Source: Saprospiraceae bacterium (GTDB lineage: Bacteria; Bacteroidota; Bacteroidia; Chitinophagales; Saprospiraceae). From it: a stretch of DNA of 64,000 nt. The stretch spans positions 1,240,001 to 1,304,000 of the forward strand of contig JADJRO010000001.1 of the NCBI GenBank assembly GCA_016712145.1. The letters are read 5' to 3'. The notes under the pieces were generated by a model that did not search any database, was not told the DNA's origin, and was given only the letters and a program-made list of their open reading frames with translations. Within the stretch, counting starts at the first letter, position 1. The number at the start of each line of letters is the position of its first letter. Shown piece by piece: positions 54,286 to 64,000 of the stretch. The translations under genes were made by a program, and so were the position numbers.

Positions 54286-56451
54286 CTATTTTGAACTATG
54301 ATCCAATTTATGCCGCATGGAATGAATCTGTTTATTTGATGGTGCAAATCCTGAAGTTTCATGCACCGCTCGTAAATTTTCTTTCTTATGATACACTTCA
54401 TAGGACTCGTAACCTTTTCTCACTGCTTTAACTTCCCAATCAAAGCTAAAGTTGCCTGTTCCTTTTTGTAATTCCTTAATTCGAAATCCATCAGCATTCT
54501 TTTCAACAACTGCCACTCCGAATGTTTCTGCAGATCCGGGAGTTAGTTGCACTGTAATGGATTGAGGATTAATTACTTTTTTAAAATGCTCTGAGAAGAA
54601 TACAAAAGCTTCTCCATTCACTAAATGCCCTGTGCCACGCTCATAAGCAGCGGCTTATGGTCCTTCGATACATGCATACCAGATTTCACGATCTTTATCG
54701 GCAGGATCATCCATTCTGAAATTTTTTATGTCAGCAAAAATGGTCCCAAGTCCATTCGTACTTAAATACATTCCAGCCGAACTTCCTCCATTTGCATCTC
54801 CAATACCAAGCCATGGATAATTAGGTCCGTTGGTGGAATATCCCGCATAAACATTAAATTGATCCGTATTGGAATTGTACAAAACAAATTCGCCTGCTGA
54901 ATTAAAACTTTGCAATTCTGCAACAGCCCGATTCGTCTTTGTTGAAAACAATCCGATATACGGTTGAGTCTGGTCGCTATTTAATGAAGAAAAATACATA
55001 CGATCTTTTCCATTCTTATCATAGGTAAAGAGTCCTCCACCATAATTTGTAGCTACGTCGATCCCTGCAAAATCCTTATTCCCACTGTAGAAATACATGC
55101 TGCTATCCCGCAATTCAACTCCTGCATATTCAAGTGGTGAATCTTTGACTTTTCGATCTATGGTAAATCCGGTTCCATAATAAAATCCACCCCGATCTGG
55201 TGTTGCCACATCAAAGCGTAATTCAAATGGATTTAATGCAGCTCGGATTTCTTTTTGACTGAGATCGTTATTCCAAAATTCCAATTCTGCATAGGGACTT
55301 CCAATTGTAAAACTATTAAGGCCATACAAATATTTGTTCCCATAAGATAATACATGCGTATTGGCGCCCTGAAAGGATCGTGCTTGCATTGCACCACTAC
55401 CCTGGATGTATTGAATGCCAACTGGTGAAACTGCAGTACTATCACTTCCCTTATAGGCAGCAAATGAATTTTGTGTTTGTATCAATGCATTTGAAGCATT
55501 AACCCTTTGAATTCCAGCAGGATCTTCAAGGACCACGTCATTTGCACTGCGTTTCCAAACTCCTGCGGATGGTGATGATCCAATAGGCAGATGCTTCCAT
55601 TCTCCTTGTGAAAAAACCAACACATCCCCTGAATCTGGTGCAGTTGAAGCAAGCGGAAACCCATTTAATTTAATTACTTTAGGATTGGGTAAATTTCCAA
55701 TGAGGTCACCTCCTGCAGGACTATTTATCAACAAGTCATTAGTTGGATCGTGGTCTACACTTACTGGCAACCACTGGGTTCCATTCCAAACCAATGCTTG
55801 ATTTAATTGTGGATTGATATCCATGATTGGCCTGTTTTGCAATCCCGTTACTTTAGGATTGGGTAAGGTTCCAGATAAATCACCACCAACCGGTGAACCG
55901 TTTTTTAAATCATCTGCAGGGTCTGGATCTCCGGTATTGCTGATTTTGTTTCCTTCAATTAATATTCCTGGACCGGCAGTCAGTTGGGTATTTTCTGCAT
56001 AGAGTGCATAAGGCACACTTAAGAATGGAGATACATTGGATAACTCGTAGTTGATTCCACCGTTGGGATCTATTTCAGTTTTTAAAAACAAACTTCCATC
56101 AGCCCATTTTATTTGATCAAATTTTCCACTAAGCGGAAAACCATAGCCAAGCAATAAATTTACTAAACCAAATTCATTGGTTATGGCCCGGTGTTCTTCA
56201 GCATACACCAACGTTCCGCTGGTACCACCCTGCAAAATCGAAAACTTAAAATTCACATTCCGGGATACCAATGGCTTGCCGGTATTGTCGCGCACGATGG
56301 TTTGAAAATTTAAACCTTTTGGAATTTGTGCAGTGCTGCTATTGAATAGAAGCAAGCTAGAAATTAAAATAATAAACTGACTGCAATTAATCCTAGCGAT
56401 GGATTTAAAAAATGTAAATAGATTCATCATATTGAAAAATTGTTTGGACAT
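54286..56451 (-). pseudogene. Secreted fibre-like protein split by an in-frame stop codon
   Basis: From ATG 56451, 598 residues include a signal region (FIILISSLLLFNSSTAQ), a beta domain typical of Bacteroidota surface proteins (GLNFQTIVRDNTGKPLVSRN), proline/glycine-rich repeats (NSPAGGDLIGNLPNPKV twice) and a tail-fibre-like region. The frame meets TAA at 54657-54655 directly after the conserved REIWYACIEGP. The same frame continues with AAAYERGTGHLVNGEAFVFF to 54286, exactly as in intact relatives where Glu follows Pro. A single G-to-T change (GAA to TAA) explains the stop. The short form would lack about 120 C-terminal residues. Confidence 0.75.
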
Positions 56452-56918
56452 TATAGTTTGGAAATTAAGAAAGACTGACTTTCATGAAAATCAACTAAAC
56501 TAAATTTGATCAGGTACATGCCCGGTGTCAAATAATCAAGTTGTACTGACATTCCCCTGACAGTTCCCTGTGCCAAAAAGCTACCCTGCATTGAATAAAT
56601 GACATACTGAATTAAATCAGTTCGGTCCGTTTCAAGTCTCAGGAAATCATTTACCGGATTTGGATATATTCGGATGGTAGCAATTCCTGGATTTTTCGTT
56701 CCGGTAATACTTAATGGATCTGGTTGTATGACTCCCGACGTGGAAACATACGTTGAATGTACACCCCTTACCGTTAAAGTGGATACTTCACCTACCGAAT
56801 AAGCTGCAGAATAAGCTCCATTTTTAACATAAGATCCAGCTGCATCAATGGCATATTGCCCGGCCAGATTTAAGGACATTAAAACCATACATAAAGGAAG
56901 ATACAAAATTGCTTTCAT
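56451..56918 (-). CDS. Small secreted protein with type IX sorting tail
   Basis: The 155-residue protein has a signal peptide (MKAILYLPLCMVLMSLNLAG), a short region typical of proteins encoded beside fibre-like genes (GAYSAAYSVGEVSTLTVRG, VIQPDPLSITGTKN), and a complete Por tail (IRIYPNPVNDFLRLETD, YVIYSMQGSFLAQGT, TPGMYLIKFSL). Its stop overlaps the ATG of the fibre-like gene, so the two are translationally coupled. Such pairs are common in Bacteroidota; the small partner may cap or anchor the fibre. Confidence 0.8.
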   Translation of the reverse strand: MKAILYLPLCMVLMSLNLAGQYAIDAAGSYVKNGAYSAAYSVGEVSTLTVRGVHSTYVSTSGVIQPDPLSITGTKNPGIATIRIYPNPVNDFLRLETDRTDLIQYVIYSMQGSFLAQGTVRGMSVQLDYLTPGMYLIKFSLVDFHESQSFLISKL

Positions 56919-57251
56919 CTTCCAATATTACTACAAATTTGCTTGTAATTGGGTGACAATTCTCAATCAAACGGCTGATAAGTATTCAGGTCTTGCTTCG
57001 AACGTAATTTTTTTTTAGGAATCGAAATTTAGAATTGACAATTCCCGATAAATTTGAAAGTTGTTCTCCATCCAAATTCATCTGAACCCCAAACCCCTTG
57101 AACGGGGCTTTCAGATGTGTGTGTTGAACAAATTATTTTTTACATAAACTACTTTAGCATTCGGAAACATTCAATGACTAAAATGTAATTCCTCCTTCAA
57201 TCAATATCTATTTAATAGAATCGATGCGTTTCATCCAATTTATTCCGACTT
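56919..57251. other. Gene-free stretch
   Basis: About 330 bases between two minus-strand genes. It presumably contains the promoter of the small sorting-tail protein; no repeat or RNA was recognised. Confidence 0.45.
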
Positions 57252-60200
57252 CTATTGTTTGCAAATAAAAGCATGGGCTAAAACATTTTGGCCAGATTGC
57301 AACAGGACCAAATAATTTCCAGCTGCAATATGTGCTGTCGTCCAAGTATGTTGAATCTGTCCCTTAGGGAAATATTTATTTTTAAAAACGGTTTGGACTT
57401 TCTGCCCATTGCTATTTAAAATATACAGACTCAAAACCTCAGACTCTTTTAAATCAAATTGTATTTGTATGTTGGATTGAAAAGGGTTAGGGCTCATTTG
57501 CAAACTTGCAGACTCCAGGAGTTTAGTATTCTTTACATCGGTAAGGCTGTGATCTATAATGAGTACGCCACCGGAATCTGCATGCAATTGATTACCCGGA
57601 CTGAGTTCTACCCGACAAAGAGATCCAATTGGAAGCAATGTTGCCTGATAGCCTCCATTCGGTATTAATCCTGTGACAATATGTTTTGTAATGTGATTTG
57701 GAATAATATAACTGGTGGTTTTTAATTGTTCGCCCCAGATCTTTGGAAACAACACCAAAGTATTTTTAATTGCAGCACCTTCAAATGCAGTCCCTGAATC
57801 CGATTGAATTAGCAAAACGGAATCAGCGGATGCATTTCCATCAGCTCCTTGGATTGCATTCAAAAAACGAACATCTTGCGGGTTGGCCGGATCCTCAATG
57901 CTAAGTTGGTGTGTAGTAAATTCCTCTTGAGCCAAAACATGAATGTCTTCTGCAACGGATGGAGTTAATACGGCATGTTCAGGTAAAAGATTGGATAAGA
58001 AAACGTTTTGCCCACCGGGAGTTGACACCTGCATGGATTTTCCAGAAACATCTGGAGCTGCTGTTAATTGAATATAAAATCGTTTGAAACGATCTGGTAC
58101 TTTTGATTTTGCACGATCATAAATAATGATGTGATCTGGTTTCAACCAGACAATGGATCGGCTTGCAAATTCTATATCAGTTGATGCATTATTGGCACTG
58201 AATGGGTTGGGTCGGTTGTATAAATTGGTTGCATCGCCGGTTGCATAAACAAAATTTGGATGGATGCTGGTGATCACATACGGATCGCCTGCATTTACTC
58301 CCTGTGTCCATTGACCACCTCGTTCGATGGTTGGCGCTTCATACCATTGTAAATTTGCAGGCAATGTATTTTGTAATCCAAGCGTGTTGTGAAACGCAGA
58401 AGTATATCCAATGCCATCATTGGTATACCCACTTCGTTCTTTGATCAACCACTCCCCTTTTCTAAAAAATTCAAATTGATTGCCATCCCCACTTTGATGA
58501 TTGATACTGGTCCAATGACACTGCCAGTTAAACCAAGAAGCATTTCCAGTCCAATCTGTTCGAGACAATATTTTATTGAAAGCAGTGTCCACAAATGTTG
58601 TATTTAAATCAGGTCGAGGATCAATTGGAACTTTAGCAGCCGGATCAAATAGTAAAAAATAATATAAGGCATCGGTAGCATTGCTACCTGACCAGGTGTT
58701 TGACAATCTATAATTTAATAAACCTGCTCCCCCTTGTAATACATTTCTTGAAAACCACCTGCATTGATTTAATCGTGCTGGATTCGTACCTAATTTCATA
58801 TCAATTAAACCGATTGGTGCAGCTAATTGCATTAATTCAGGAGTTACCCAAGTTCGCAACAAATCTCCATAATTAGCAACTGGATAAATCGGACCATAAT
58901 AAGTGGCTTGTGGTGGAATGTAGGGCTCTGGAGCAATTTGATGAAGCATGCCTTCCATCAAGCGACTCCAATAGCTACTTTCCAAAAGTTTTGCTTGCTT
59001 GCCAATAATCGTTTCATCTGCCCAACCAGCTGTTTTCAGTGCAAGCATTTGTTGCGCGACCCAACCAATACTCAAACCATACAAAGAGCCTTCAACAGAT
59101 AATCCGCCACTGCCCATACCCAAACCGTGATTTGGAATGTTGTAATCTGCTGCAACAATTTCTGGTTTTTCATATTGAGCATATTGTCCATACAACCAGG
59201 CACCGGTTGCATTAAAAAGATAACTGCGTAAACTGTTTCCTAGTGCTGAATAATGCAAATTCGAATTGATTTCCGGATCATCTTCAGCATCGATGGAAAG
59301 TGACATAAAGGTCATATTCCGTGCATGACCGGAATAATAATTATTTAATATCCACCGATTGGTTATTTGAATTTGTTTGTCATTGATTAATCCAATTGGA
59401 GTTGGATGATTGTATGCAGTCAGCTGTTCTTCACACCAACGCAAAAACACCGTTCTGATTTTAGCTTTATCTTGTTTAGTCAGGATGTCCTTTCCATTGA
59501 TATCTTTTGCATTGTAAATCCAGTCCATTGTAAGCGGACAGCCTTCACCATAAACGCGCGAACGGTCATAGGTCATGAAACCAGGATCGCGAAATGGTAC
59601 CCCTGTGGCCGGACCTAATAATGCTTGATCTATCACATACATCAACAAATTTCGGGCACGTTGTGCATGAACAGGTCTCTGCGTGTGATCCGGATCTATT
59701 AATGACCAAAATGCAAAAAATTCTGCATACGATTCTGTAACATAAGCTGACCACGTCGTGTTGCCTATATCCGGCCAATTCGGATTAGCGATTCCACCTG
59801 GAAAAAACTTAGCATCATAGGTTTGGATTGCGCTATTCAAAACTTGTTTGAATGCCGGATACATTGGATTGCTTGCATTGGCCCAGGACTGCAGGCGCGG
59901 AAGATCTTCTTGTGTAATTAATAAGCGGGGATGTGTTGTGACTGCCTGCGCATTGTGCGGCATGGTTCGAAAAGACCAGGCCTTGGATTCAAGACTGTTT
60001 CTGCTTGAATTAAATGCTTGTATGGTCCAATAATAGACCGTATTGTATTGCAAGTTTTCTGCAACCCTGCTGGTGCTGGTTACTTGATCATCTTTAAAAA
60101 CAAGCTTTGTCAAATTCTGATCTGAATAAATCCTGAGTGTATAGCTGGTTGCTTCAGAATTGAGATTCCATTTTAAGCGGGTCCCTAAAACCTGAAGCGT

Positions 60201-60326
60201 AGATTGATCCGAAGGAGAAATCAATCCCGGAACTTGTAAAGTTTGGGAATATAATTGGGTGTAAACACTCAACAGAATAACCGACAATGGGAATTTCACA
60301 ACGATCTGATGCCACATGATGCGCAT
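57252..60326 (-). CDS. Secreted heparinase II/III- or alginate-lyase-like protein with type IX sorting tail
   Basis: The 1,024-residue protein begins with a signal peptide (VILLSVYTQLYSQ) and a fibronectin type III-like domain at about 30-120 (LKWNLNSEATSYTLRIYSD, YYWTIQAFN). A large helical toroid-like region starts with HPRLLITQEDLPRLQSWA and includes NRWILNNYYSGHARNMTFMS and YNIPNHGLGMGSGGLS. A beta-sandwich region then reads FNWQCHWTSINHQSGDGNQF, and a Por tail ends the protein (LQMSPNPFQSNIQIQFD). The order matches heparinase II/III-type polysaccharide lyases, with candidate catalytic Tyr and His in the toroid. The substrate is unknown. Confidence 0.75.
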   Translation of the reverse strand: MRIMWHQIVVKFPLSVILLSVYTQLYSQTLQVPGLISPSDQSTLQVLGTRLKWNLNSEATSYTLRIYSDQNLTKLVFKDDQVTSTSRVAENLQYNTVYYWTIQAFNSSRNSLESKAWSFRTMPHNAQAVTTHPRLLITQEDLPRLQSWANASNPMYPAFKQVLNSAIQTYDAKFFPGGIANPNWPDIGNTTWSAYVTESYAEFFAFWSLIDPDHTQRPVHAQRARNLLMYVIDQALLGPATGVPFRDPGFMTYDRSRVYGEGCPLTMDWIYNAKDINGKDILTKQDKAKIRTVFLRWCEEQLTAYNHPTPIGLINDKQIQITNRWILNNYYSGHARNMTFMSLSIDAEDDPEINSNLHYSALGNSLRSYLFNATGAWLYGQYAQYEKPEIVAADYNIPNHGLGMGSGGLSVEGSLYGLSIGWVAQQMLALKTAGWADETIIGKQAKLLESSYWSRLMEGMLHQIAPEPYIPPQATYYGPIYPVANYGDLLRTWVTPELMQLAAPIGLIDMKLGTNPARLNQCRWFSRNVLQGGAGLLNYRLSNTWSGSNATDALYYFLLFDPAAKVPIDPRPDLNTTFVDTAFNKILSRTDWTGNASWFNWQCHWTSINHQSGDGNQFEFFRKGEWLIKERSGYTNDGIGYTSAFHNTLGLQNTLPANLQWYEAPTIERGGQWTQGVNAGDPYVITSIHPNFVYATGDATNLYNRPNPFSANNASTDIEFASRSIVWLKPDHIIIYDRAKSKVPDRFKRFYIQLTAAPDVSGKSMQVSTPGGQNVFLSNLLPEHAVLTPSVAEDIHVLAQEEFTTHQLSIEDPANPQDVRFLNAIQGADGNASADSVLLIQSDSGTAFEGAAIKNTLVLFPKIWGEQLKTTSYIIPNHITKHIVTGLIPNGGYQATLLPIGSLCRVELSPGNQLHADSGGVLIIDHSLTDVKNTKLLESASLQMSPNPFQSNIQIQFDLKESEVLSLYILNSNGQKVQTVFKNKYFPKGQIQHTWTTAHIAAGNYLVLLQSGQNVLAHAFICKQ

Positions 60327-60560
60327 TTTAAAATGATTAAAGTAGTGAGCCTTGTTAAAAAGATCATACGCAAAAAACGGAATCGAGGTTGTTTGTTATT
60401 GAATAAATTCATTTTCCACTGTCGGAATCAAGATATTCAGGATTTTGGGATTAAAGAGATTGTAACATTGTAAGATTGCAGCATTTCTCTATAGACCTTT
60501 CTAAAGACTTTTCTTTTATAAATTTCTTTGCAATAAGCTTCCCTCCTTTTGTCTGAATCA

Positions 60561-60623
60561 GCCTGCCCGATTTGACTGATGATAATTTTTTAATTTGTTA
60601 CAATTCAGCTCTGGCAGGCGGGG
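60561..60623. mobile_element. MITE-like palindromic repeat, copy 2
   Basis: Arms GCCTGCC (60561-60567) and GGCAGGC (60613-60619) enclose GACTGATGATAATTTTTTAA and ACAATTCAG, matching the inverse of the element at 36433-36498. The remainder of 60327-60749 carries no gene. Confidence 0.55.
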
Positions 60624-60749
60624 ATTTAACAGGATTTAAATTTGCTTTCATATCCGCATTTCAAAGTCACAACATTAAAAATCCTAAGCATCCTGAAATC
60701 CAGTAATTCAGACAAAGTCTGAATTACAACAAATCATGATCCTGACGAT

Positions 60750-61697
60750 TTACTTGAATACAGAACCTGCCTTCCAAAAAGGAATAAATTTACTAACCCT
60801 GCTCTGGTATGATTTATACTCCGGATATTTTCCAGCACTTATTTCCTCACTAAAATTGGCACTTCCCTGAAATAATAAGATGAGTAACAAAGCACCTAAG
60901 ATACTCCAGTTAAACCATTGTCCACTGGCAGAAACACTAAATAGGTAAAAACAAAACCAGATTCCTTGTTCAGCAAAATAGTTTGGATGGCGACAATGCG
61001 CCCAAAGTCCCTTAGTTATAAAACCTTTTTCGTATTCTTTGGGTATCGGCTTTCCCGATTTTAGAAGGGCCCACTTTTGAGTTTGAAAATTCCACTGTTG
61101 TTGATCGGCGATGGCTTCAAAAATTATTAAACAACACATGGTGATTCCAATAAAATAATCCCAAAAGCCCAATACTTGTTCACTATTTTGAAGTGCCACC
61201 AAGGAAGGCAGCGTGAAAAGTAAAATCAGCATATTTTGATAGATCGAAATAAAAAACAAATTAAATAAAGTCCATTTCCAAGGTGCTTTAAATTCTGGTT
61301 TCTGTTTCAGGACTTGCCATCGATAGTCTTCTTCGCCTTCCCAGAATTTCCAATGATAGGCACCTCTGCGACCAAAATTATAAGTAAGACGAATACCCCA
61401 AATTGAAACCAAAACTGCCATCAATATGAATCGGGGTGCATAGTCCCCATAAGCGGCAACTACCCAAACATAGACTATGGGTATTAGACTCCACAATTTA
61501 TCTACCTGACTGTAATTTTTTGTAAGTTCTGAAATCACAAAACAATATAAAATTGATCCCAAACAAATTCTAATTAAAGTTGAAAGCGCCTCTGATTCTA
61601 TGGGACCAAGAGATTTTCCATAAAAATAAGCATACACAGGAACCAACATCAAGGTAATTATCAGCAAACCTGCTGTTTTGAGTATATTCATTTTCAA
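60750..61697 (-). CDS. DUF1295 membrane protein (steroid 5-alpha-reductase-like)
   Basis: The 315-residue protein has about eight membrane helices. It carries the DUF1295 C-terminal signature WAHCRHPNYFAEQGIWFCFY and the closing KYPEYKSYQSRVSKFIPFW, with the conserved His, Asn, Glu and Tyr of isoprenylcysteine methyltransferase/steroid 5-alpha-reductase relatives. RLTYNFGRRGAYHWKFWEGE in the middle is also typical. Enzymatic activity of bacterial members is unproven; reduction of an isoprenoid or fatty substrate with NADPH is a reasonable guess. It stands alone on the minus strand. Confidence 0.88.
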   Translation of the reverse strand: MKMNILKTAGLLIITLMLVPVYAYFYGKSLGPIESEALSTLIRICLGSILYCFVISELTKNYSQVDKLWSLIPIVYVWVVAAYGDYAPRFILMAVLVSIWGIRLTYNFGRRGAYHWKFWEGEEDYRWQVLKQKPEFKAPWKWTLFNLFFISIYQNMLILLFTLPSLVALQNSEQVLGFWDYFIGITMCCLIIFEAIADQQQWNFQTQKWALLKSGKPIPKEYEKGFITKGLWAHCRHPNYFAEQGIWFCFYLFSVSASGQWFNWSILGALLLILLFQGSANFSEEISAGKYPEYKSYQSRVSKFIPFWKAGSVFK

Positions 61698-62182
61698 ACG
61701 CTATTTTAATAGATTTAATTAAAGCACAAAATATGTAAACTACGGTTCAAGCATGCAGATAATTTATGGAATTATAAAGGAATAATATAAAAATGTGTGA
61801 TTTATGCAATAATAACCTGCAATCGCATAATTCCTTTAAAAGATTTACTATGAATTTTACAATTAGAATTTAATCGTTCATTCAGCTCATGAATGGCTGT
61901 GTTAATTTACTAACCGGTTCTTTAGTAGTATTATGGACTTCGGTTAACTTAAATTCCAATTGAGATCAATGCATCTACTTTTCATTGGTTATTTCGAATC
62001 TGGTTTTATCGAAAAGTAATGCTGTTGGAAAAATCACATTAATATGAATGAATCCAAAAATTATACTTGTATTTGAAAGTAAAATATCCTACAGAACAAA
62101 ATGACTTAACTTGGGTCATTTCAAAAGTAAAGTAACCTGTCAACTTATGATCATCAAGATAAAACAAAAACAACAATTTAAT
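61698..62182. other. Gene-free stretch between divergent genes
   Basis: About 480 very AT-rich bases hold the promoters of the DUF1295 gene and the barrel gene. No convincing repeat, RNA or extra gene was seen. Confidence 0.45.
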
Positions 62183-62776
62183 ATGAATATAAAAATAGTA
62201 ATGACCTGCATGGTTTTGATAGCTACGCAGAACTTAAATGCTCAACACCTGCACATGGGCATTAAAGCCGGATTAAATGTATTTAATATTGATAACAACG
62301 ATAATTCTTCTTTTGATCCAAGAATCGGAATCAATGGTGGATTAATTGGACACATTCATTTTACGACACATTTTGCAGTACAACCTGAATTAATTTATTC
62401 CTCTAAAGGTGCTTTGTACAGACTTGCCAATGTGGACCATAAACTGCGTCTAAACTACCTTTCAATTCCAATTTTATTTCAGTACATGTTTAATAATGGA
62501 TTCCGCATACAAGCCGGTCCTGAAATTAGTATTCTGCTACAAGCAAAACAAAAAACAGGCAGTTTGACCATTGATGTCAAAAACGATTTTAAATCACTTG
62601 ATTTTGGATTAGCCGGAGGCTTAAGTTATGTTCATCCACCAACTGGTTTTGGAATCGACCTTCGTTATGTAAAAGGACTGGCAAATATCAATTCTGAAAG
62701 TCCTGAAACTTCAAAGAACCAAGGTTTTCAACTGGGTGTGTTTTATATACTAGGACACAGATCGTCTTTAAATTGA
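62183..62776 (+). CDS. Outer-membrane beta-barrel protein (PorT/OmpA-like barrel)
   Basis: From ATG 62183 the 197-residue protein has a signal peptide (MNIKIVMTCMVLIATQNLNAQ) and alternating beta-strands of an eight-stranded barrel: HLHMGIKAGLNVFNI, FAVQPELIYSSKGALYRL, LNYLSIPILFQYMF, GFRIQAGPEISILL, FGLAGGLSYVHPPTGFGIDL and the final QGFQLGVFYIL. This is the barrel family common in Bacteroidota with the conserved PELxYS strand. The first 24 codons of the longer frame (TTG 62111) are not signal-like. Its role is unknown. Confidence 0.83.
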   Translation: MNIKIVMTCMVLIATQNLNAQHLHMGIKAGLNVFNIDNNDNSSFDPRIGINGGLIGHIHFTTHFAVQPELIYSSKGALYRLANVDHKLRLNYLSIPILFQYMFNNGFRIQAGPEISILLQAKQKTGSLTIDVKNDFKSLDFGLAGGLSYVHPPTGFGIDLRYVKGLANINSESPETSKNQGFQLGVFYILGHRSSLN

Positions 62777-63056
62777 AAATTATACTCACCTAAAATCATT
62801 TAAACGAATCTGTTTAATAGGTGTTTAACTGATTCAATATTTAAATAAACTTCAAGTGCTTTGGGTATTTATTGCAATTCACTCACCAAGCTAAAACAAG
62901 TATTAGAAGAATTATTGAGTAAAGAATAAGACACTGATTCCGTTATTTTATTAAATCAGTCCATTTCAACTGCCAGTAACGTAAAATTAATATTCTAAAA
63001 TCAGTCGTCGCATCATTTGATTGAGCTAGAATATCCATAAATCCAAATTAAAAAAA

Positions 63057-63088
63057 AATCGCTCTGATAAATAAATACCAGAGCGATT
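63057..63088 (-). terminator. Rho-independent terminator
   Basis: The 10-bp stem AATCGCTCTG/CAGAGCGATT is followed on the minus strand by a run of T residues, 28 bases after the LamG-protein stop. The remaining DNA of 62777-63056 has no recognised gene. Confidence 0.88.
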
Positions 63089-63115
63089 AATTATAAATTA
63101 AATAAACGAAAGAAT

Positions 63116-64000
63116 TTAATGTTTTATAAACTTTTCACAAGCTACTATTTTGCCTTTTGAAATCAATTGAATCAGGTAAACACCATCATCCAAATGTTCA
63201 AGTTCAATACGTTCTGTGGAACTGTTTTCTGATAGCAATTGCGTGTGCAATACACGACCCGTCATATCTAGTATTCTTAACTTTGAATGCAGTGTATGAG
63301 AATCATTCAATTTAACAGTAAAAATACCGCTGTTAGGATTTGGATAAATTTGAAAGGATTCGGACTTTACAACATCTTTCGAAGATGTAAGAAAATTTAT
63401 AAGGCAGAAAGAATCAATTTCACATTCTGTAAGTACTCTATTGTATAATCGAATGTCACCCATTTCACCATTATACCATAAAGGTGTAGTTGTAGCATGA
63501 TATCCTATTGTAAAAGGTTCGTTAATAGAACTAGTAGAAATTGGATTGTTGGTTGTGCCCGATTGGCTGCTAACTAGTATACCGTCTACGTATATTGACC
63601 ATGTATTATTACCAGCGATACCAACCAAGCAATGCCATTTTCCATCATTGATTTGAGGGCCGTTAGTATTAAATCCAGATGAATGATAAACTCCGGTTCC
63701 GTCACGTCCAGCAAATGCAGGAAAGCCAATAAAATTATTTTGTCTATCCCCAATCTGCAATGAATAACCATGATCATTTGCAACATTATATTGCCCAGCT
63801 ACCCACATACCGTTTTGGTTTTCTGTGGTTTTTACAAATGCGCATAAAGAAACTTTATCTGTAATGCCTCTTGTGTTTGGACCACAATCAACAAATGTTG
63901 AAGTACCATTAAAATGGCCACCTAGCAACGCTGCATTTGTAGGAGCTAAATCACCACCAATCCCATTGATATTATTGGTACTCAAATCAGGTACCGATTG
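63116..64000 (-). CDS. LamG-domain secreted protein with type IX sorting tail, 5' end off the window
   Basis: The frame stays open to the right edge, so the N-terminus is missing. The visible 294 codons contain a LamG/concanavalin-type jelly-roll domain (HFNGTSTFVDCG, VSLCAFVKTTENQNGMWVAG, WSIYVDGILVSSQ, FTIGYHATTTPLWYNGEMGD, IRLYNRVLTECEIDS) and a Por tail (FQIYPNPNSGIFTVKL, LRILDMTGRVLHTQLL, DGVYLIQLI). Such proteins bind carbohydrates or other surface ligands after T9SS export. A TTG at 63985 is in frame but unlikely to be the real start. Confidence 0.85.
   Translation of the reverse strand, partial: QSVPDLSTNNINGIGGDLAPTNAALLGGHFNGTSTFVDCGPNTRGITDKVSLCAFVKTTENQNGMWVAGQYNVANDHGYSLQIGDRQNNFIGFPAFAGRDGTGVYHSSGFNTNGPQINDGKWHCLVGIAGNNTWSIYVDGILVSSQSGTTNNPISTSSINEPFTIGYHATTTPLWYNGEMGDIRLYNRVLTECEIDSFCLINFLTSSKDVVKSESFQIYPNPNSGIFTVKLNDSHTLHSKLRILDMTGRVLHTQLLSENSSTERIELEHLDDGVYLIQLISKGKIVACEKFIKH

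Noticed and set aside
54165..54401. Minus-strand frame of 78 codons after the fibre-like gene
   Set aside because: It overlaps the read-on C-terminus of the fibre-like protein in another frame and shows no protein-like features.
1..64000. CRISPR arrays, tRNA or rRNA genes, transposases
   Set aside because: No spaced identical direct repeats of CRISPR type, no cloverleaf or rRNA-like sequence and no transposase-like protein were recognised by eye.

Overview
The window looks like the chromosome of a member of the Bacteroidota, most likely a Saprospiraceae-type bacterium. The DNA is AT-rich, there are many secreted proteins ending in a type IX secretion (Por) sorting tail, a TonB/TonB-dependent-receptor pair is present, and several lipoproteins occur. 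Some lineage-typical families also appear: an UpxY-type NusG paralogue, FISUMP-domain proteins and Reg_prop propellers. The genus is inferred, not proven. No rRNA, tRNA, CRISPR array or insertion sequence was recognised.

Layout. (1) 1-8.9 kb is a one-strand cluster of signalling-ATPase and effector-like genes: two DUF4062-P-loop NTPase (STAND/NACHT-like) proteins, a kinesin-light-chain-type TPR protein that seems split from one of them by a one-base slip, a TIR-domain protein, a membrane protein and another TPR protein. It resembles an NLR-like immune locus. (2) 9-17.4 kb is mostly housekeeping: TonB-dependent receptor, rpe, a PolB-type exonuclease, a coiled-coil membrane protein, pnuC and an unusual SDR. 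(3) 17.9-19.4 kb encodes one protein joining a complete class D serine beta-lactamase to a complete subclass B1 metallo-beta-lactamase. (4) 19.5-34.6 kb is accessory DNA with small VOC, GNAT, SRPBCC, lipoprotein and TIR genes. At 30.6-34.0 kb there are three consecutive units with the boundary logic of integron gene cassettes: each unit's first bases are complementary to the R'' box in its own terminal attC-like palindrome. (5) 34.7-36.6 kb holds an UpxY homologue and a repeat-rich gene desert. (6) 36.6-46.8 kb has a large secreted protein, a Cys/Met-metabolism PLP enzyme, a chimeric junction of an ACC-deaminase-like gene and an APC permease, tonB, a LOG-family protein, an aminotransferase and manC. 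(7) 47-54 kb holds tandem paralogous secreted metalloproteases. One keeps HExxH but is frameshifted; the other is intact but reads HNLGH. (8) 54.2-64 kb has a secreted fibre-like protein with a premature stop, other sorting-tail proteins, a heparinase-like polysaccharide lyase candidate, a DUF1295 membrane protein, an outer-membrane barrel and a LamG protein running off the right edge.

Cross-cutting signals. Gene-free stretches repeatedly contain 7-bp tandem repeats of several sequence classes. A 3-copy composite repeat and a two-copy MITE-like palindrome also occur. Four genes look broken by single-base changes, three of them at homopolymer runs, so real decay, phase variation and assembly error must be told apart. 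All calls come from reading the sequence and its translation by eye; no database search was run.
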